From Mariannaea sp. PMI_226 (lineage: Eukaryota; Ascomycota; Sordariomycetes; Hypocreales; Nectriaceae): 64,000 nucleotides of DNA. The notes under the pieces are model-generated. The model did no database searches. It was not told where the DNA came from and worked only from the letters and a program-made list of their open reading frames with translations. The DNA lies in contig JANFOG010000002.1 of NCBI GenBank assembly GCA_024336345.1, positions 3,906,001 to 3,970,000 on the forward strand. The letters are read 5' to 3'. The position numbers and the translations under genes were made by a program. How positions within the stretch are numbered: position 1 is the stretch's first letter; every line of letters begins with the position of its first letter. This document shows, in pieces, positions 10,443 to 24,300 of this stretch.

Positions 10443-13375
10443 CTATGCTTCCACAGGGGTAGGCTTAACCGGATCCACCGGTGTTGGTGTTGGGCTCTGG
10501 CGTAACGGCTCAAGAGTTGGCGAGGGTTCTGCCAAAGAATCATTTTTTGAACCACTGGCAAGTCTTACACTTCCTCGCTTGCCTCGAACCACCTGACCAG
10601 AGTCTACCCGGTCTTGAAGCATCTCATCCAACATCTTGTTCATCTCGTCTACTCCCCGTCCCTTCTTCTTGTCGGCCTCGGCTACGAGAGGACTGGTAGG
10701 CAAGGAATGAGCCTCTTGAGAGAGTGGTGATCGGGGCTCAGTTGTGGCTTCGGCGGTATCTCGAGACCGGGCAGCACTTCGTAGCGCGGCAAGCATTCTG
10801 TCCTTGTCATCTATTCTCGCCCGAAGATCCGCAATTTCATTGTCCTTTTCCCGCAGAGCTGCTGCCACGCTATGATCCTCTCCAACCATGATAGCCTTGT
10901 TGGGAGCAGCGAATCCTACAGAAGTACGTGATGAGCTTGCTCGTCGAGCTTGGAGAAGTCTCTTCTCTAAAGTTGCAATGTATCGGTTTTTGTCGGCAAG
11001 GTCTGCTTGCAGAGCTCGGTTCTGAGCTGTGAGGGAAGCCGTTCCATCTCCAAATTCACCGACACTGTCCTCGTCTGCCTCGCCCGAGTCCTCTCCGACT
11101 CTCTGGTTGTTACCGGCGCTTGATCGTCGTCCGATGGTCGAGGTAGCCGATGTCATGGACGAGGTTCGCTCAAGAATCGACTTTCCACCCACTGATGTCG
11201 CAACCGAGGATCGGATAGACGCTGGTAGCGAAATTTGTGAATATCGCGCGTACTGCCCTAGTGAACTTATCGAGCCATTTGAGTTGACTCCGATAGACTT
11301 GGAGCTGAGGATAAGGCGATTCAGATGGTCGATACGCTCTTTGAGCGCAGTTCGTGCCAGTTGCATCTCGAGAATTTGCTCCTCGTGTCGTTCGGCTGCT
11401 TCTGCCTCCCGAACCCTTTCTTGCTCCTCATTCTGCACCCTCTCTTCATCTTCCTCACCCTTCTTGTTCTTCTTAGCTTGCGTGTCGAGTTGTTGTCTCA
11501 GCTCAGAGATTTCCATCCTGTATCGCTCTAGGAGTACGCGAGCACCTCCATCACCACCAGCACCCAGAGCCTCCTCCGCTCTCTTCGCATGACTAACAAT
11601 GTTGTTCTTTGCTCTTGATGCAAACTTCAATGTATTGATAGTCTCAAGGGCGTGGTTGTTGGTTGAAGCTGTACTGCCTCCCGCACCAGTCTGGATTGTG
11701 CAGAGAATACTGACAAGAGAGTTTCCGGACAGAGCTCCCTGAAGAAGTCTGGTGAGTTTGCTATCACGATACGGAAGATGCTTGCCCTCCTTGTCGCCGC
11801 CCTTGGCTTCCTTGTCCTTCCACTCAGAAAGCTTCGCAATTACTGTTCCGAGGGTGAGTAAACTCTTGTTAATGTGAGCTCCTTCTTGGCGTCTTTCCTT
11901 GGATTCAGCCGCCTTCTCGGAGCCAGCAAGATCGATCAAACTCAATGTGGATACCCGAACACCACCGGGAAGGAGAGCTGACCGCTTGTTATCGCTAGTT
12001 GTATTGCCCCCGCCTGGCATCCGCTCTCGACTTTCCACCACAATCTGGACGACAGCATGACTTCGAGAGCTACGAGCATTGAACTGAGTGCTCGCGGTTC
12101 GTCGAGCCTGGTCTCCGCGAGCAATAACTCGTAGGAGCTGAGTTGGGCTCTGTACAATCTCCTCCTTCAAAGGAGTGGCATAGACACCCCTCTTGCTGTC
12201 CTCACGCAACTTGATTTCATCTTGCTGTGTATTGCCTCCAATGCCGCTTGCAGTTGGCATGCTCAGGAGATCATGAATCTTTTCGTTATAGATTTCGAGG
12301 TAACTGACCCGCAGAAGGAATTCTCGCGAAGGCGTCTCGCGAATATAGGAGAAAATATCAGTAATGGCCAGAGGAATCACACCAGGCGATGAGGCAGTTC
12401 CTTGCATGGAAAACGTCTTGCCAGTACCAGTCATACCATAAGCGAATACTGTTCCATGATAACCCTCCATCACTCGTCGAACCAAACGTTTCGCAATATG
12501 ATCGTATACTCTGGAATTATTGTCATGAGTCGTGAAGACATTGTCTAGTATCAATATCAGTATCTCATCCGCAGTATTTCCAGTTTCATGCCGGGAGAGG
12601 AGAAATTTTGCATACCGTAGTAATGGTCACCGCCATCCTTGCCTCGGTAGGAAATCAGTGATTTTCGCCCGTCCACTAGCCATTCACCTTCTGCATGTCC
12701 TGCACTATTGCCAGCATCTGGCCTCACACGAACACTGACAAGGACATTGCCTTTACCGTCGGCCTTAGAAGCTCTTTTATCGGTGGACGCCTCTGACTTC
12801 TGAGCTGCTCCCTCGGCAGGATCATCGTAAGTAGTCGCCGATGTCGAATATGAGTCCTGAGCTGAGGAGCTGCGGCTTTGTGGTGGAGATGATACACTGA
12901 TCAAACCATCCGACATTCTGACGCTAGAAATGGACTTGCCTTCACCACTCCCATTAAGAAAGCTAGGCGTGCTCGAGTTGATGCTACCATAATTGGAATC
13001 CTTGCTCGGGGCTTTCGATGGCTTTCGAATAGGTCGGTTCTTGTCGGGAGCCCGGGGGCTTGGCGGTACACCGTTTGGCGGTTGAGGGAATGAGTTAATG
13101 CTAACACTCTTCCTAATAGTCTTCCCAGCATTGTTGATTCCGGGCCCGAGTTTTGGCTGCGGAAGGCCTGTCGTGGGAGCTGGGCCAGGAGGGGCCAGAC
13201 TCATTGAGGATGGGGTTCTTAGGCCTGATCGAGGAGTGCTAGGTGCTGATTTTGGGGTATTTGAATTGGGAATATTCCCAGTGCTCTTGCGAGTCTTGGT
13301 GACTGGCAATGCTGGTAGTGCCATGTTGGGTGGCCCGAGAGATGGCCGGGCTGGTCGTGGTAACGCCGTCGCCAT
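10443..13375 (-). CDS. kipA: Kip2/KipA-type (kinesin-7-like) motor protein, two exons
   Basis: Join complement of 10443..12544 and 12616..13375, 953 residues. The 71-nt intron has donor GTATGC and acceptor CTAG, and the joined frame reads HYYDNVFTTHD, a normal kinesin core strand. Residues 1-205 are rich in Ser, Pro and basic residues, as in the Kip2 group. The motor starts near 209 (NVLVSVRVRPD). It shows the P-loop GMTGTGKT (290-297), switch I NARSSRSHA, switch II LIDLAGSEKA, then HINKSLLTLG and LPYRDSKLTRLLQ. Coiled-coil segments follow, and a Pro-rich tail ends the protein. Kip2/KipA motors travel to microtubule plus ends with CLIP-170 and guide polarised hyphal growth. The pyrimidine-rich (+-strand purine) sequence at 13384-13435 is probably its 5' leader. 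Confidence 0.9.
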
Positions 13376-16300
13376 CGTGACTGAGATGGAAGTATCGAAA
13401 AATGAAAAAGAAAGAAAAAAGGAAGAAAAGAAGGGAACGCCTCACAGGTCCGCGTTGGAGACCTGGTGCTTAGTCTATAAGTGCCGTCTTTTGAAGGGTG
13501 CAGCCGTCCATGAAACTCGCCAGATGTAAACACGAACGCTTGGGTGGCCTATGTCACGCCGCAGCCCACCGTGGTCAAGGACGGGTAGGTCAAAATCGAA
13601 TCGATAGCGCCGACTGGGACGAGGAGTGAAGGCACCCGGCCGATCGAGGGATGAGGTTACTTGTCGAATCGTTGTTGTGTGACGACGATGAGAGCAATGC
13701 TTGTGGTTGGATTTGGCTGATCTGAAGCATGTACCCGTTAGTGTCGCTGGGCAGAACAGAGCAAATGATGTAAAAAAAAAAGTGCCGGCTCCCTCGTTTG
13801 AGCGGGTTTATGCAAAGGGGCAGAGAGGACTAGAAGGGTCGTGGACAGAATTATGGTCAAAAAACGCACCACCAGTCGCTCAAGGGAAGGAAATTTGAGA
13901 TGCTGAAAAGGGATCAAGGTTGAAAGGGGTGGCAGATCCCAAGGGTGGGAGAGCGATGGGTAGCCCGCGTGAGACGGCGTGTCGAGTCGATCAATAAGGC
14001 GTAAGTGAGACCCCCTCTCACGCACACAAAGAAAGGACAAACAAAAGGGAACAGAAAATCGGCCAAAGATGCCTGTGTAGGTCTTTCTCAAGCCGTCAAG
14101 TCTGCGTTCGATAGCTAGGGTGAGAGGCAAGTAACTTGTGTTCCCGTCACTCCAAGCACAAGGCACGATGTGGACGTCGGATCAGGACCTGGACCACGAC
14201 CCCGAGGAAAGACGGGGGAGGACTCGAGGAGCAACACGGATCAAATTCAGGGCCCAGCAACGCGGCGGCTGGCGTGGGATGGGTTTGGTCTAGTGGGCCA
14301 GAGCTTGGTCAGGGCAGTAGCCGACGTCGCCGCCGGTGTCGATGCTAGTGGCTTTCAGGGCCTGAAGTGGACGCAAAGATTGTGCTAATTATCCGTAGGT
14401 CGAAGGAGAACGTTCAAAGTCCTGTTCGGGGTAATTAGGCGCCGTTTGTTGGTGTTTGAAGGTGGAGAGCCTGCCAACACAAGGGAAAAAGAAGGCTGGG
14501 GAGCCTGGATTCCTCTCTGATTGATTGATGAATGAGTAAGTGGTGAATGGCGACTGATGACTGGTGAGGGATTGCAGTGAACGGAACGTCGCTGGCGGGG
14601 GCCCACTTGACAGCTGGAGCAGCAGGAATACCGTCCTTGGTGCCAGGTCAGGTACGGAGTAAAGTAGATGAAGTGGCGTGACGTCGACGTCGCGTTAATC
14701 AACAGAAGCGAGTGGATGTCTCGCAACAACGGAACGAGAAAGAGTGACTCGCACACAAAGAAAGGAGTGAAGGGACGGGACCAAAAAAGTGTTGAAAGGA
14801 GCAAGAAAAAAACAAGAAACGAACAAAGCAGAGAAACTGGCAATTATGCGCATGCAATCTTGGGGTCTTTTGGGCAGCACAACGTGGAAGTGCCTGGCTG
14901 GGCGGGGGTTTGGGGAGAGAGTCAGGCTACCGGTGCTCATGGGTAAGAGAAAGATACAGCCAATAATGATTAGGTAGTATTTGTTTGGGAGTATCGTACC
15001 TGGCAGTTCAGGAATCCATCCCAGCCCAGGCCCTGATGAGTGACAAGGTCGGGTTATTCGCTAAGAAAGGGGAAACGAGGCTTGAGCAAATGCGTGTGCT
15101 ATCACGGCCATCTTCACTCTTGAGAAGTGGCCTAGGCTTTTTTTTTTTCCCTCGCGTTCCCTGTCTGTCAGTGCTTGAGTGTGTACAGGACTAGCGGCCT
15201 CCATATTAACCCCCGGGGTCTCGATTTGCGCATCCTGCAAAAAAAAAGAATTAAAAAAAAATTGATTGCTGATAGAGACAGAAGTTTTATCATGCTTGTA
15301 CTGTAGTGACTTTGCACCTATGTGGATGCTAAGCATACGGTTTCCAAATATCTATCAACCAAAAAAAGAACAAAAAAAAGGGTGTGCATAATAGTAGATT
15401 GGCATCCCATGTCTCAGGTTGTCAAGATTGCCCGAGTGAGGGAACATCAAGCCGGGTGCTGTAATTGCGATTTGCAACCCTGGGGGCCGTCACATCGGGT
15501 CGTTCCTTTGGGTTCATTCATTCATTCAGCAGCCAGGTACCCCCAAAGAGTGACTAAACCGACCAAACCAAGGGTCACACGAAGGTTCAACCGGCCGGGG
15601 GGGCCGACCCGGTTCCCGGGGTTAGGAGACGACCTTGAGGTCAGCGGCACTCAGGGGGAAAGACATGGAGTATATTCCATCCATTGTGTAAAGGTTCTAA
15701 GGGAATTGGAGTGTACTATGTATGTACTATGGACGGACAGAGAGCTATGGTTCTCAAATTATGCAACCAACAACATGAAGCTAATCTCTGTACTGTAACT
15801 GTGATATCCGGGGCCGATGCCACTGTAGGCAGTACGCACGGTTGGCTTATGAGAGGAGCGGGTTTTTCTTTTCTTTTTTTTTCTCTTTTTTTTTTCTTTT
15901 TTCTTTTTTCCGCCTCGGCTGGCCGAATAGCTAATAGCTAATAGAAATAGCACTGGCCAATCACCTGAATGAAACTGAATCGTCAACAAGCGAATAGAGA
16001 TTTTCGAGTCATTAATATGCCCCCAATCATATACTGTATTCTTGCTTGGAAGGAACCTCTGCCGCGGTATGTCCCGTGCTTTTGAATGCAAGATGCCTAA
16101 TTAAATGGATGCATTGCAAATCCGATCCTCTGGCTTCGGGTTTGTTTGGCAAGTCGATCCTCCCGGTCATCAACCCGCATGAGGCATGAATTCCCTCCGG
16201 TCCAGCGGATTATTCTCCAGCGGACTATTCTCCGTAGCCATTAGTCTTTACTTCTTTTCTGCTACAGTATCTGTTTCTGCGTTGCTTCAACTGCAATTCG

Positions 16301-19300
16301 TCACGACATCAATAATATCCTTCTTCAGAACTCATACTGCTACGAAAATGCCTTCATACACCTTGGGAGTGAGAGGGAGAATGAGAATGAGGAAAAACAG
16401 CTGGGTTAATCAAAGCATGCTCAAATCGCCGACAGGGCTAGAGTACTTTTTTCTTGCGAACTGGCCAACCCATCTTGAGATGACCTCAGGTACGGAGTGC
16501 AGTAACTAGTCCTTCATCCACCCTGGCCCTGGCAACCATTCGAGCCTGATACGGCTAATGTGTTCATTAGCTCCCAGCGTACGGTGGGCTGTGATTGACT
16601 AGTCTTCGGAGGAGCAGGGAACACAACGAATCGGCACTTCAAAACGGCCTTCTTTGTGTCGACGGTCTTCACAGGGCCTTGTCATTCTCATCACGCGTCT
16701 CTCAATTAGAGTGCTTCTCCCTTGGGACGTGGTAGGAGAAGAACCCCTCCCTCTCCACGTGCAGCATCAGCACTGTGTATTCGCATGCAGCCGAGGAGGA
16801 GGGGGGGGAAGTTGCCAGATCAATTAACTATCTGTTTGCTGTGATACTTGAGCTTGAGCCCTGTTGCGAAGGCTTTACTATCATAGTACTCCGCATACAC
16901 TTGATGGTTAGGGATGTTGTCAATCGAATACCCATGCACAAAAACTCGAACAAGCCAGTCCATAATGACTGGTAATTAGAGAGTGGAATACAGTGCAGTA
17001 GCTGCAGTGCCGAGTATCTTAGTACATCTTGGCCAGCTTCTGCGGTCGGTAGGTACCTTACCTCTGCTGCAGGCGATTCAATGGGCCCAAGATCCCTTGT
17101 GATGGATGCGAGGCCGTTCCGGATGCCGCCTGCAGACGAGGGTGCAATGCGACTGCATGAGACCAATCCTGACTTGGCGATTCAAAGATCGCGATCAACT
17201 AGAAGAAAAGCAACTTACTGGGCACATGGCTTTGCGGCTTTGTCCACGACGAGGCCATGATCACAATCAGGTTTTCTGCCAGTGCCACAATGTGGTTGGT
17301 CATCAGCCTGATGGATACACAGGCGTTGTCATTTCCGTCGTCGCTCTAGACAACGAACAAGGCCCCCCTTCAAAGCCAGCATGGATGATTCAAAAGGACA
17401 GTATCCACCAATGGCAACGCTGCGTAGGGTCAATCTTCATCACTCTTACTCTTCTCCGCAACGCCACAGAACTCATCAAGCTAACAAGATCATGGTGTCG
17501 TCCACATTTCCATATGACGCGATTTGCTGGTCGCGTTTTGAATGAATGAAGAATTGTGGCTGCTTTTCTAAACAGCTAATATCTCACTCCAAACTCGAAG
17601 TTGTCACGCATCTTACCCGTCCTCCCTCTTAATATGATAACTGCGTAACTGGTTGGTTGGCTGCTATTCTTCACTTTTGATTGCTTTGAAAATTGTGTTT
17701 CCCATCTTTGCGAATTTGCTCCGTTCTCGCTCGCTCCGTGCTCGCAATCACATCCTTGAACCACCCTTTCATGCATGAGAGGGGAGCCCTTGTCTGCCAT
17801 CTTACCCTTTCCGGGTCACCTCGCAATGAAAGGGTCAAATCATGGCACGACACTGTACTTCCTTGCCCTGTCCACAGCACAAGGGATGATAGATAGCTGA
17901 TGAACGCCGCCCGTAATCAGCGTGTATGTGGCTTGCGGATCGGTTTTCGTATGGATGCGCATGGTACATGAGGTTACTTCGTGCATAGCACTACCGTCTG
18001 TGCATCTCTATCAAAAATCCAGTTGCCCAATGACCCAGTGCCTTTTTTGTGTCCCTGTGTTCCGGCTGGGAGCCGTTGACGAGGGTCTGACAAGGTCAGG
18101 CCACGGATGGTCCATTCTAACCGTTGCCCCTGAGTGCGAATCACATCACATCGGTGGACAGGTGTTGATGCCGTATGTTTGAACGCTAGTCAATACATGA
18201 ATGAAAAAAGCCTTTCGTCGGCAGGGAACAACTTGCACTTCGTCAGCACGTTTTCATATTTATCCCTGCATATCAAACGGGGCGTAAATGTGATATTCGG
18301 AGATAATTACTCGTGTCCAAACTTGCATACCCGACCATGACATTTCTTGCTACCAGGTACGGAGCAGAATACTTGATTACTCCTGACTACTCCGTATTTA
18401 GCATCTGCATAGTATATTCTTCTGGAAATAAGAGCAGGGGATGGATATATAAGAGTATGTACAATGCATGCACGTACATGCAGTAATTTGATAGACATTT
18501 ACGATTCGCAGCATATGATAATGGAACAGTACCTCCATAGAGCATTCCTGACAAAGTCTCGCACATTAACTGGTCACCTTGCGCACTCCACTTGGCGATC
18601 AGGACTAGCAGGTTTGTTTGTTCTCATGTAATTAATTACTCCGTCCAGACTGCAGTACAACTTATTACAGGATGGCTCCGGTCTACGCCACGTTCTCAAC
18701 GGCTGGAAGCTAGTCTGATCTCCATTGAACTTGTCCTACATAGTCCTGGGAACTTCGAGGAACAACCCAGGAGACTGCCCTTGCAATTTATCCACTATTG
18801 GCATTGCTTTTTTTAATCCTTTTTCATTCTCTCTCATTACTTATCCCTGTAGATGGCCTCACTAGTGTTAGTGGACCTACATGCAGGTACATACATAGTA
18901 TGGAGCACATGTAGATGTGTATCTTGTTCAAATGAAGAGTGGCATGATTGGAAACCAGTCCGTAGTTTGTGCATACGGTAATTATTTCTTGATATATTGT
19001 TCTGAACATAACAGACACAAACCCACCAAAAAGCCTTGTTAACCATGCTGGAGACTGGTTGAGGCGTCGTGATATTAACTAGAATTGGTGCTCTTTTTCT
19101 TCACTTCGAGCTGGACTTTAGCAATTTGCATGCAGCATGCAGTACCGCCAACATGCTGCTACCGCACATGCCATATAATAATTCTGAACTCGCACTTGTA
19201 CTCGTGTCCCATGGCAAGTTGTGGAGCATTGTCCCAGGCCAGCAAAGCAAACGTCAAGTCGTGTTTCGGTAAGACGTTCAGTCAAGTATCCACCAAACGT

Positions 19301-19815
19301 AGGAGATCATCATCTAGCATTGGTACCACTGCAACTAAGGCTTATTTACTCCGTATTATGGTGCATATGTAGTACGGGGTAGGAGATAACCTTATTGGTG
19401 CCTTGTTGTGTTATGAGGAGCTCATCCTCACGTGGAGGGCGAGTATTGTGATGCGTTGACCTGTCATGTCCGACTAGTCGCATGTAACTCTCTCCTGAAC
19501 ATACGTCTCAGATATCACCATGTATTCTATGCTATTCATAGTATTGTGTTTATGTAGTATTATCAATGCACAGAATACATCTCTACATCACAAACACTTG
19601 GCTGTGGTCTCTAGTGGCTGGATGAAGGATTTCATCTTTTCAGAATTGTGTGCATCGTCCTTCCACCACATGAATGGTAAATCACTTGCGTGATATTGTT
19701 CTGTTCTCCCGCTGCTGCGTATTCTTATACATGAGAGTGGTCTTGGTCTTCACTGTCCATTGCCAACCACCTTCTAGCCATATGCCATCGCCCATGGGTA
19801 TCAACAGTCCTCCTC
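13376..19815. other. gene-poor 6.4-kb stretch
   Basis: This is the longest space without a supported gene. It lies between the kinesin 5' end and the STK19-like 3' end. Open frames are under 160 codons and have no recognisable domains. It contains a long T/C tract (15863-15911), several TACGGAGTA/TACTCCGTA copies (14652, 16491, 16886, 18358, 18388, 18636, 19345) and an AGGTACCTTACCT copy at 17051. It has no terminal repeats or transposase remnants that I can see. Undetected non-coding RNAs are possible. Confidence 0.55.
15863..15911. repeat. polypyrimidine (T-rich) tract
   Basis: About 49 bases almost wholly T with scattered C, in intergenic DNA. Confidence 0.85.
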
Positions 19816-20910
19816 TCATGTTCCCAAAGCTCTCACTCCCCTGCCTACACTGCCCGTTTCAAACAATTCAACCACACCTAGCCCAACTGCTTCTGCGAGC
19901 ACCCACTCCCATTCAACGCCCCAGAACTCCTTCCACCGTGTTCCATACAGCCCGCCGCCTTCAAAGCGCTCCCGCATCCAGCTCTCGGGAGCCTCACCCC
20001 ACTTTGTCTGTCCCAGCAACTCACGAACCCAGTCCACGGTTCCCTTGGAGAGTTTGAGATACGGTCCGTGGCCCGGAATCGCCAGCCGGAATATGGCCGG
20101 TGACTCGTCCATAGAGGTTGCGTGAGTGAGTGTCGGTGCTCCCCCACCTCCGCCAGCGAGATGGATAGCATTACGGCCACCAACGGCAGAGACGGTGCCG
20201 GAAGCGAACTGTGCAACATGCCGGATAGATGTCAGTGTCGTTCGATCTTCAGGACGGACACTGAGGCCGGCCTCAGAAGCATTGGCCGAAATACTCGTAA
20301 TGAAACCCGCTCGAACTAGCTCATCTGCCTGGCTGCTCTCTAGGTCACCTTTCGACAAAGTTTGTGTGGTTGGATTCAGTTTCAAAAACTTTATGAAACT
20401 CTCCTTTGTCCCTTCTTTCAGTCGTGTCTTGCTAATCATCTCATCCAAGTCGGTCGTCTCAATGAGCGCTTCGCCTATCCAGCCTCGCCTTTCTATCCTA
20501 ACTTTTCTCACAACTCCTTTGCTCGTCAACTCAGCTACCTCTCGTGTTGTTTTGGATGGCGAGCTCAGGATCGTACTGAGGTGTCCAATCGTCACAATAG
20601 GCGGGCTAGAGACTCTGTAGTTGAGTAGTTCTGAAGTCCTTGTGGAGTTGAAGCCTGTATTTGGGACTGGAGTGAACATGTGAGCGCGAGTGTAGCGCAT
20701 TGCCTGAACCACATCACGCAGTGTCAGCTCATCCTCTAGTATCCTGGCAATTCCCACATCATCAAGTTTGTCCTCGAAAAGCTCAGCCTCAATAGAGCGC
20801 CGTTTCTTTTGTGGTGATGGTTCTCCAGCTACCCGTCTTGTTGCTGTTGGTCGAGAAGGCTTCTTAACTCGAACTGATTTCCCAAGTACAGAGTGCAAGC
20901 TCTTTGGCAT
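19816..20910 (-). CDS. STK19-family (Stk19 domain) nuclear protein
   Basis: 364 residues from the ATG at 20910 (context AAGATGCC). An in-frame ATG at 21030 would add 40 residues but looks less like a family start. The basic N-terminus (KSVRVKKPSRP, QKKRRS) suggests nuclear location. A winged-helix-like body follows, with the markers NTGFNSTRTSELLNYR, TREVAELTSKGVVRKV and a glycine run ahead of the last helical repeat, as in STK19. Human STK19 was first described as a kinase. It lacks a normal kinase fold and acts as a winged-helix DNA-binding factor in transcription-coupled repair. No kinase motifs are visible here either. Its role in fungi is little studied. It lies downstream of, and on the same strand as, the SulP transporter gene. 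Confidence 0.78.
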   Translation of the reverse strand: MPKSLHSVLGKSVRVKKPSRPTATRRVAGEPSPQKKRRSIEAELFEDKLDDVGIARILEDELTLRDVVQAMRYTRAHMFTPVPNTGFNSTRTSELLNYRVSSPPIVTIGHLSTILSSPSKTTREVAELTSKGVVRKVRIERRGWIGEALIETTDLDEMISKTRLKEGTKESFIKFLKLNPTTQTLSKGDLESSQADELVRAGFITSISANASEAGLSVRPEDRTTLTSIRHVAQFASGTVSAVGGRNAIHLAGGGGGAPTLTHATSMDESPAIFRLAIPGHGPYLKLSKGTVDWVRELLGQTKWGEAPESWMRERFEGGGLYGTRWKEFWGVEWEWVLAEAVGLGVVELFETGSVGRGVRALGT

Positions 20911-21367
20911 CTTGTCGACTGACTTAGAAAAGTGATAGCACAGGCAAGAGAGTCTTCTGATGCGTTGCGATGGATGTAGTTGTCGTGCGTTGATGCCTAT
21001 TTGAGTTGCCTCATCAGCTACCCTGCACATATGGGAATTTCTCTCGCTGACTAATACCGAACCATTGCCACGAAAGTTTTAAAACTTCTCCGAAGAATGA
21101 TCTCTCTTATATAGTACCTAGCGAACGTTGATTCATAATCGACTGGAAACTTGTCGTTTCACCTAGGGGGTTATCCTCAATCGAAACAACGCAAGGTCTC
21201 ATAAATCCAAACATCTCTAACATGGGTGAAGATCATAACAGGCATGATATGATGTTAGTGGATATGCCCTCAACAGAAGCATTTAGTTTTGAGAAATTTA
21301 AATTTGTTTCTATTTTTTTTCTCATTGCTTACTCTGATTACATTTCATACTGAATACAGTCGGGATT
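20911..21367. other. intergenic space between two minus-strand genes
   Basis: This is the 3' flank of the transporter gene and the 5' flank of the STK19-like gene. It is AT-rich at 21290-21330. No other element is seen. Confidence 0.55.
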
Positions 21368-24300
21368 CTAACCCGCTGTTGTTAAGATGTACGAGGTAAT
21401 GGCGCTCATTCGCTCACTCGTCAGCTTCAAAGACACCCTTAACAGCTCCCAACCTACCTCTGGCTGCTCTACTTGGATCTTGGCCCATTGCTCCTTAGTC
21501 ATAAGCCACACAACACAGTCTCTCTCCACCACTGCAGTAGCAGTGCGGTCAGTTTCGGAGAAGAAGGGGAGTTCGCCACAGGTTGTGCCAGCGACGATGC
21601 TCTCGCAAAGCCACCCTTGTGGAAGATCATATTCAGCCCGGATAATGCCTTGCTCCAACATGTAGAAACCACTAGCTGACTCGCCACGTCGGAATAAGAC
21701 CGTGCCACTAGGGTATTCGCGCCGGGTGAAGTACGACGTTGCTGGGAACCAGAAATCCTCGTTTTTGTCACTAAGGCCCTGGAAAATCTGCAATATAAGA
21801 CGGAGTGGCTCCTTGAAACTCATCCACCTGGAAGGTCGCTGTATTTCAGTAGTGCTGAGGGCATCCCTTGCAGCCTCGACCAGGTGATTTCGTCGAGGAG
21901 AGTTGAAGGGAGGATCAAACGAGGAGAACTGAGATGAGGACCGAGCGGGAACATCCAGATTCTGGACGGAACCGCGCCGCACAGTCAACTCTTCCTGTCT
22001 TGCGTAAAGGGTCTTGAGCAGCTCATTCTCACAGCTTTCCAACGCAGAGTTTAGATCGGGCAACATCATGACATCGATTTCGCCACCTCCGAGTCCAACT
22101 GCCCTCAAGTTTCGACCAAGTTCACTGTCACCTTCGACACCACTTAGAACAAGAACAACGTCTTTATTGTCCAGAAGTCTGCTGATGGTGTTGAACGCTT
22201 CACCGGCTGAATAATCGAGCCCTGATACATGCCATAAGTCCAAAATCAAGAACTTGATTGGCTGTTTGGCAAAGGCACTGTCTTCTAACAGGCCTCGAAT
22301 CTTCGCTTCCACGCTCACAATGGTTCCGAAGAAAAGATAGCCCGTGAGCTTCACAATATAAATCTGCCGACCAACTCGATGCAGATAGTTATGCTGCGAG
22401 GGATTACGCCTCACAGTAGAGGTGACAATGTCACCGGAGTAGTTTCCACGGACAGGTGATATCCGCGAGGTCTGTATGATGAGCGAGGCGAAGGCTAGCA
22501 GAATACCGACCCCAATACCCACTACAAAGTCGTGAATACCCATGACGAGCACAATGACAACGACAGTCATGTATTCCGCAAGCTTGAGCTTCTTTCGAGG
22601 AAGCCATAATGCCTCCATCATGAGTTCAAAGCCCAAGTCAAAGATCAAAGTGCCCACCATCATAACTGGGATGAAGCCAATGAGCGACGGGCCAATAAGC
22701 ATGACTCCAAAGGTAGCAGTGGCCAAAATGTAGCCTGCCATACGACTATTTCCACCTGATCGCATGAAAAACACAGTGTTGGCATAGACCAAGTAATTCT
22801 GTATGCTGCCAAAACAGCCAGACAAGAAATTAGAATAGCCATGGAGTCTCAGTTCCTTGTCAAGATCAGCGTGGTCTTCGCCGCAGTTAAGGGCCAAGGC
22901 CGGAACGTTGATAGGGACGTGCAAGATGCCAAAGAAGGTTAACGCAAACATGGCTGGGACGCATTCAAAGACGGCATCCCACCGCACGAGCTTGAAATCT
23001 GGAAGAAAACAGTTAGAATGACTCCTAGGTGTGACTGACATATAGAGACAAAAGGCTTACTGTAGAGGGTATAGAAGTACCACCAGGGTTCTCCAGAGGG
23101 GGGCCCTTGGAAGATCCATCCTTGGTCGCGCAACACATCGATATCCAGCGTGTCCAGAGATAGAACAAAAAAGTAAAATACCAAGGGAATTGCCAGGATA
23201 TACAAAGGCAGAAAGAACTTGGACGTGACCTTGAACTGGCCGTAGAAAAGGATTACGGCTAGCACCAAGGGAACAACCCAGAGTGGTACGGTAGATGGTT
23301 CAGTCAACTTCCTCAGAGTATCAAGATCATATTCCAGACTGCCATCGAGGCGAGCCGAGACCTCAAAGCCCGTTGCAACCAGGAACCAACCGACACCACC
23401 TATGCAGCCAATCAAGATATGCCGGGGAATGAACCCCACCATATATCCAACCTTGAATCGACCCATTAGATAGAAGACGAGACCGGTTATCATAGCACTG
23501 ATAGCATATGACACGATCGTGGTGGCGATAACGGCGTCAGGGTTATCCTCACCAATAGTTTCGGTGATTCGGAACGCCATATTGTGGAAGAAGGGTACCA
23601 CCTCGATCTGCAGGCGTGTGTATTAGTCGATGACGCTGGAATTGCGCAATGCGTCTTATCAACAAACTCACCAATTCGGACCCCACAGCGCCCTTGAATA
23701 TGCTGCCAGATGAGAAGGTGATCTGCGAGACAATTGTGCTGACGTAGAAAATAGAGATGCCGGCAGATCCCAAATGACTGAAGATTGGCTTCCCTAAGGG
23801 AAACAGAATCATGCCTATCCTCACATGTCAGTGGATTGTGAAGGTCCTTGAAAAATAGCTCGAACGCACCGTAGGAGAGCGCATCCAGTATGTTGAGCAA
23901 CAGTCCGACAGCTACGGCGGGCAAGCATGAAATGGGTGTGACCACGGCATTGTGCCACATCGCCTTGCCATTCCATCTGCGAGGATTGACAGCAACTGCA
24001 ACGCCATGCGCCATTCGTTCTTCCACCTTCTGGCTTACTCCCACCAAGCTATTTATCCATGGATGTTTCACCTTGACCTTCTGGCCCTCAAGGTCTTCCG
24101 TGTATGACTGCCTGCTCCCTGAAGTCACCCTTGCTAGTAAGGGCGTGCGCTCCGAGCTTGGTTCGGTATGTAAGCGTGGCTCTGGTTCGTCTCCGTCATC
24201 GTGACTATCTTCTTCGAATTCGACATCGCAGGGTTGGCGCTGTATCGATGACAAGTGAGGAGAGTCCTTGAGTAGGTTTGCGAGGACTGACGGCCCAGCA

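Noticed and set aside
14138..14390. Gly/Arg-rich frames on the plus strand
   Set aside because: Two overlapping short frames in GC-biased DNA upstream of the kinesin gene without domains.
20911..21030. Upstream start for the STK19-like gene at 21030
   Set aside because: Adds 40 residues with no family match; the ATG at 20910 fits the conserved basic N-terminus. It cannot be excluded.
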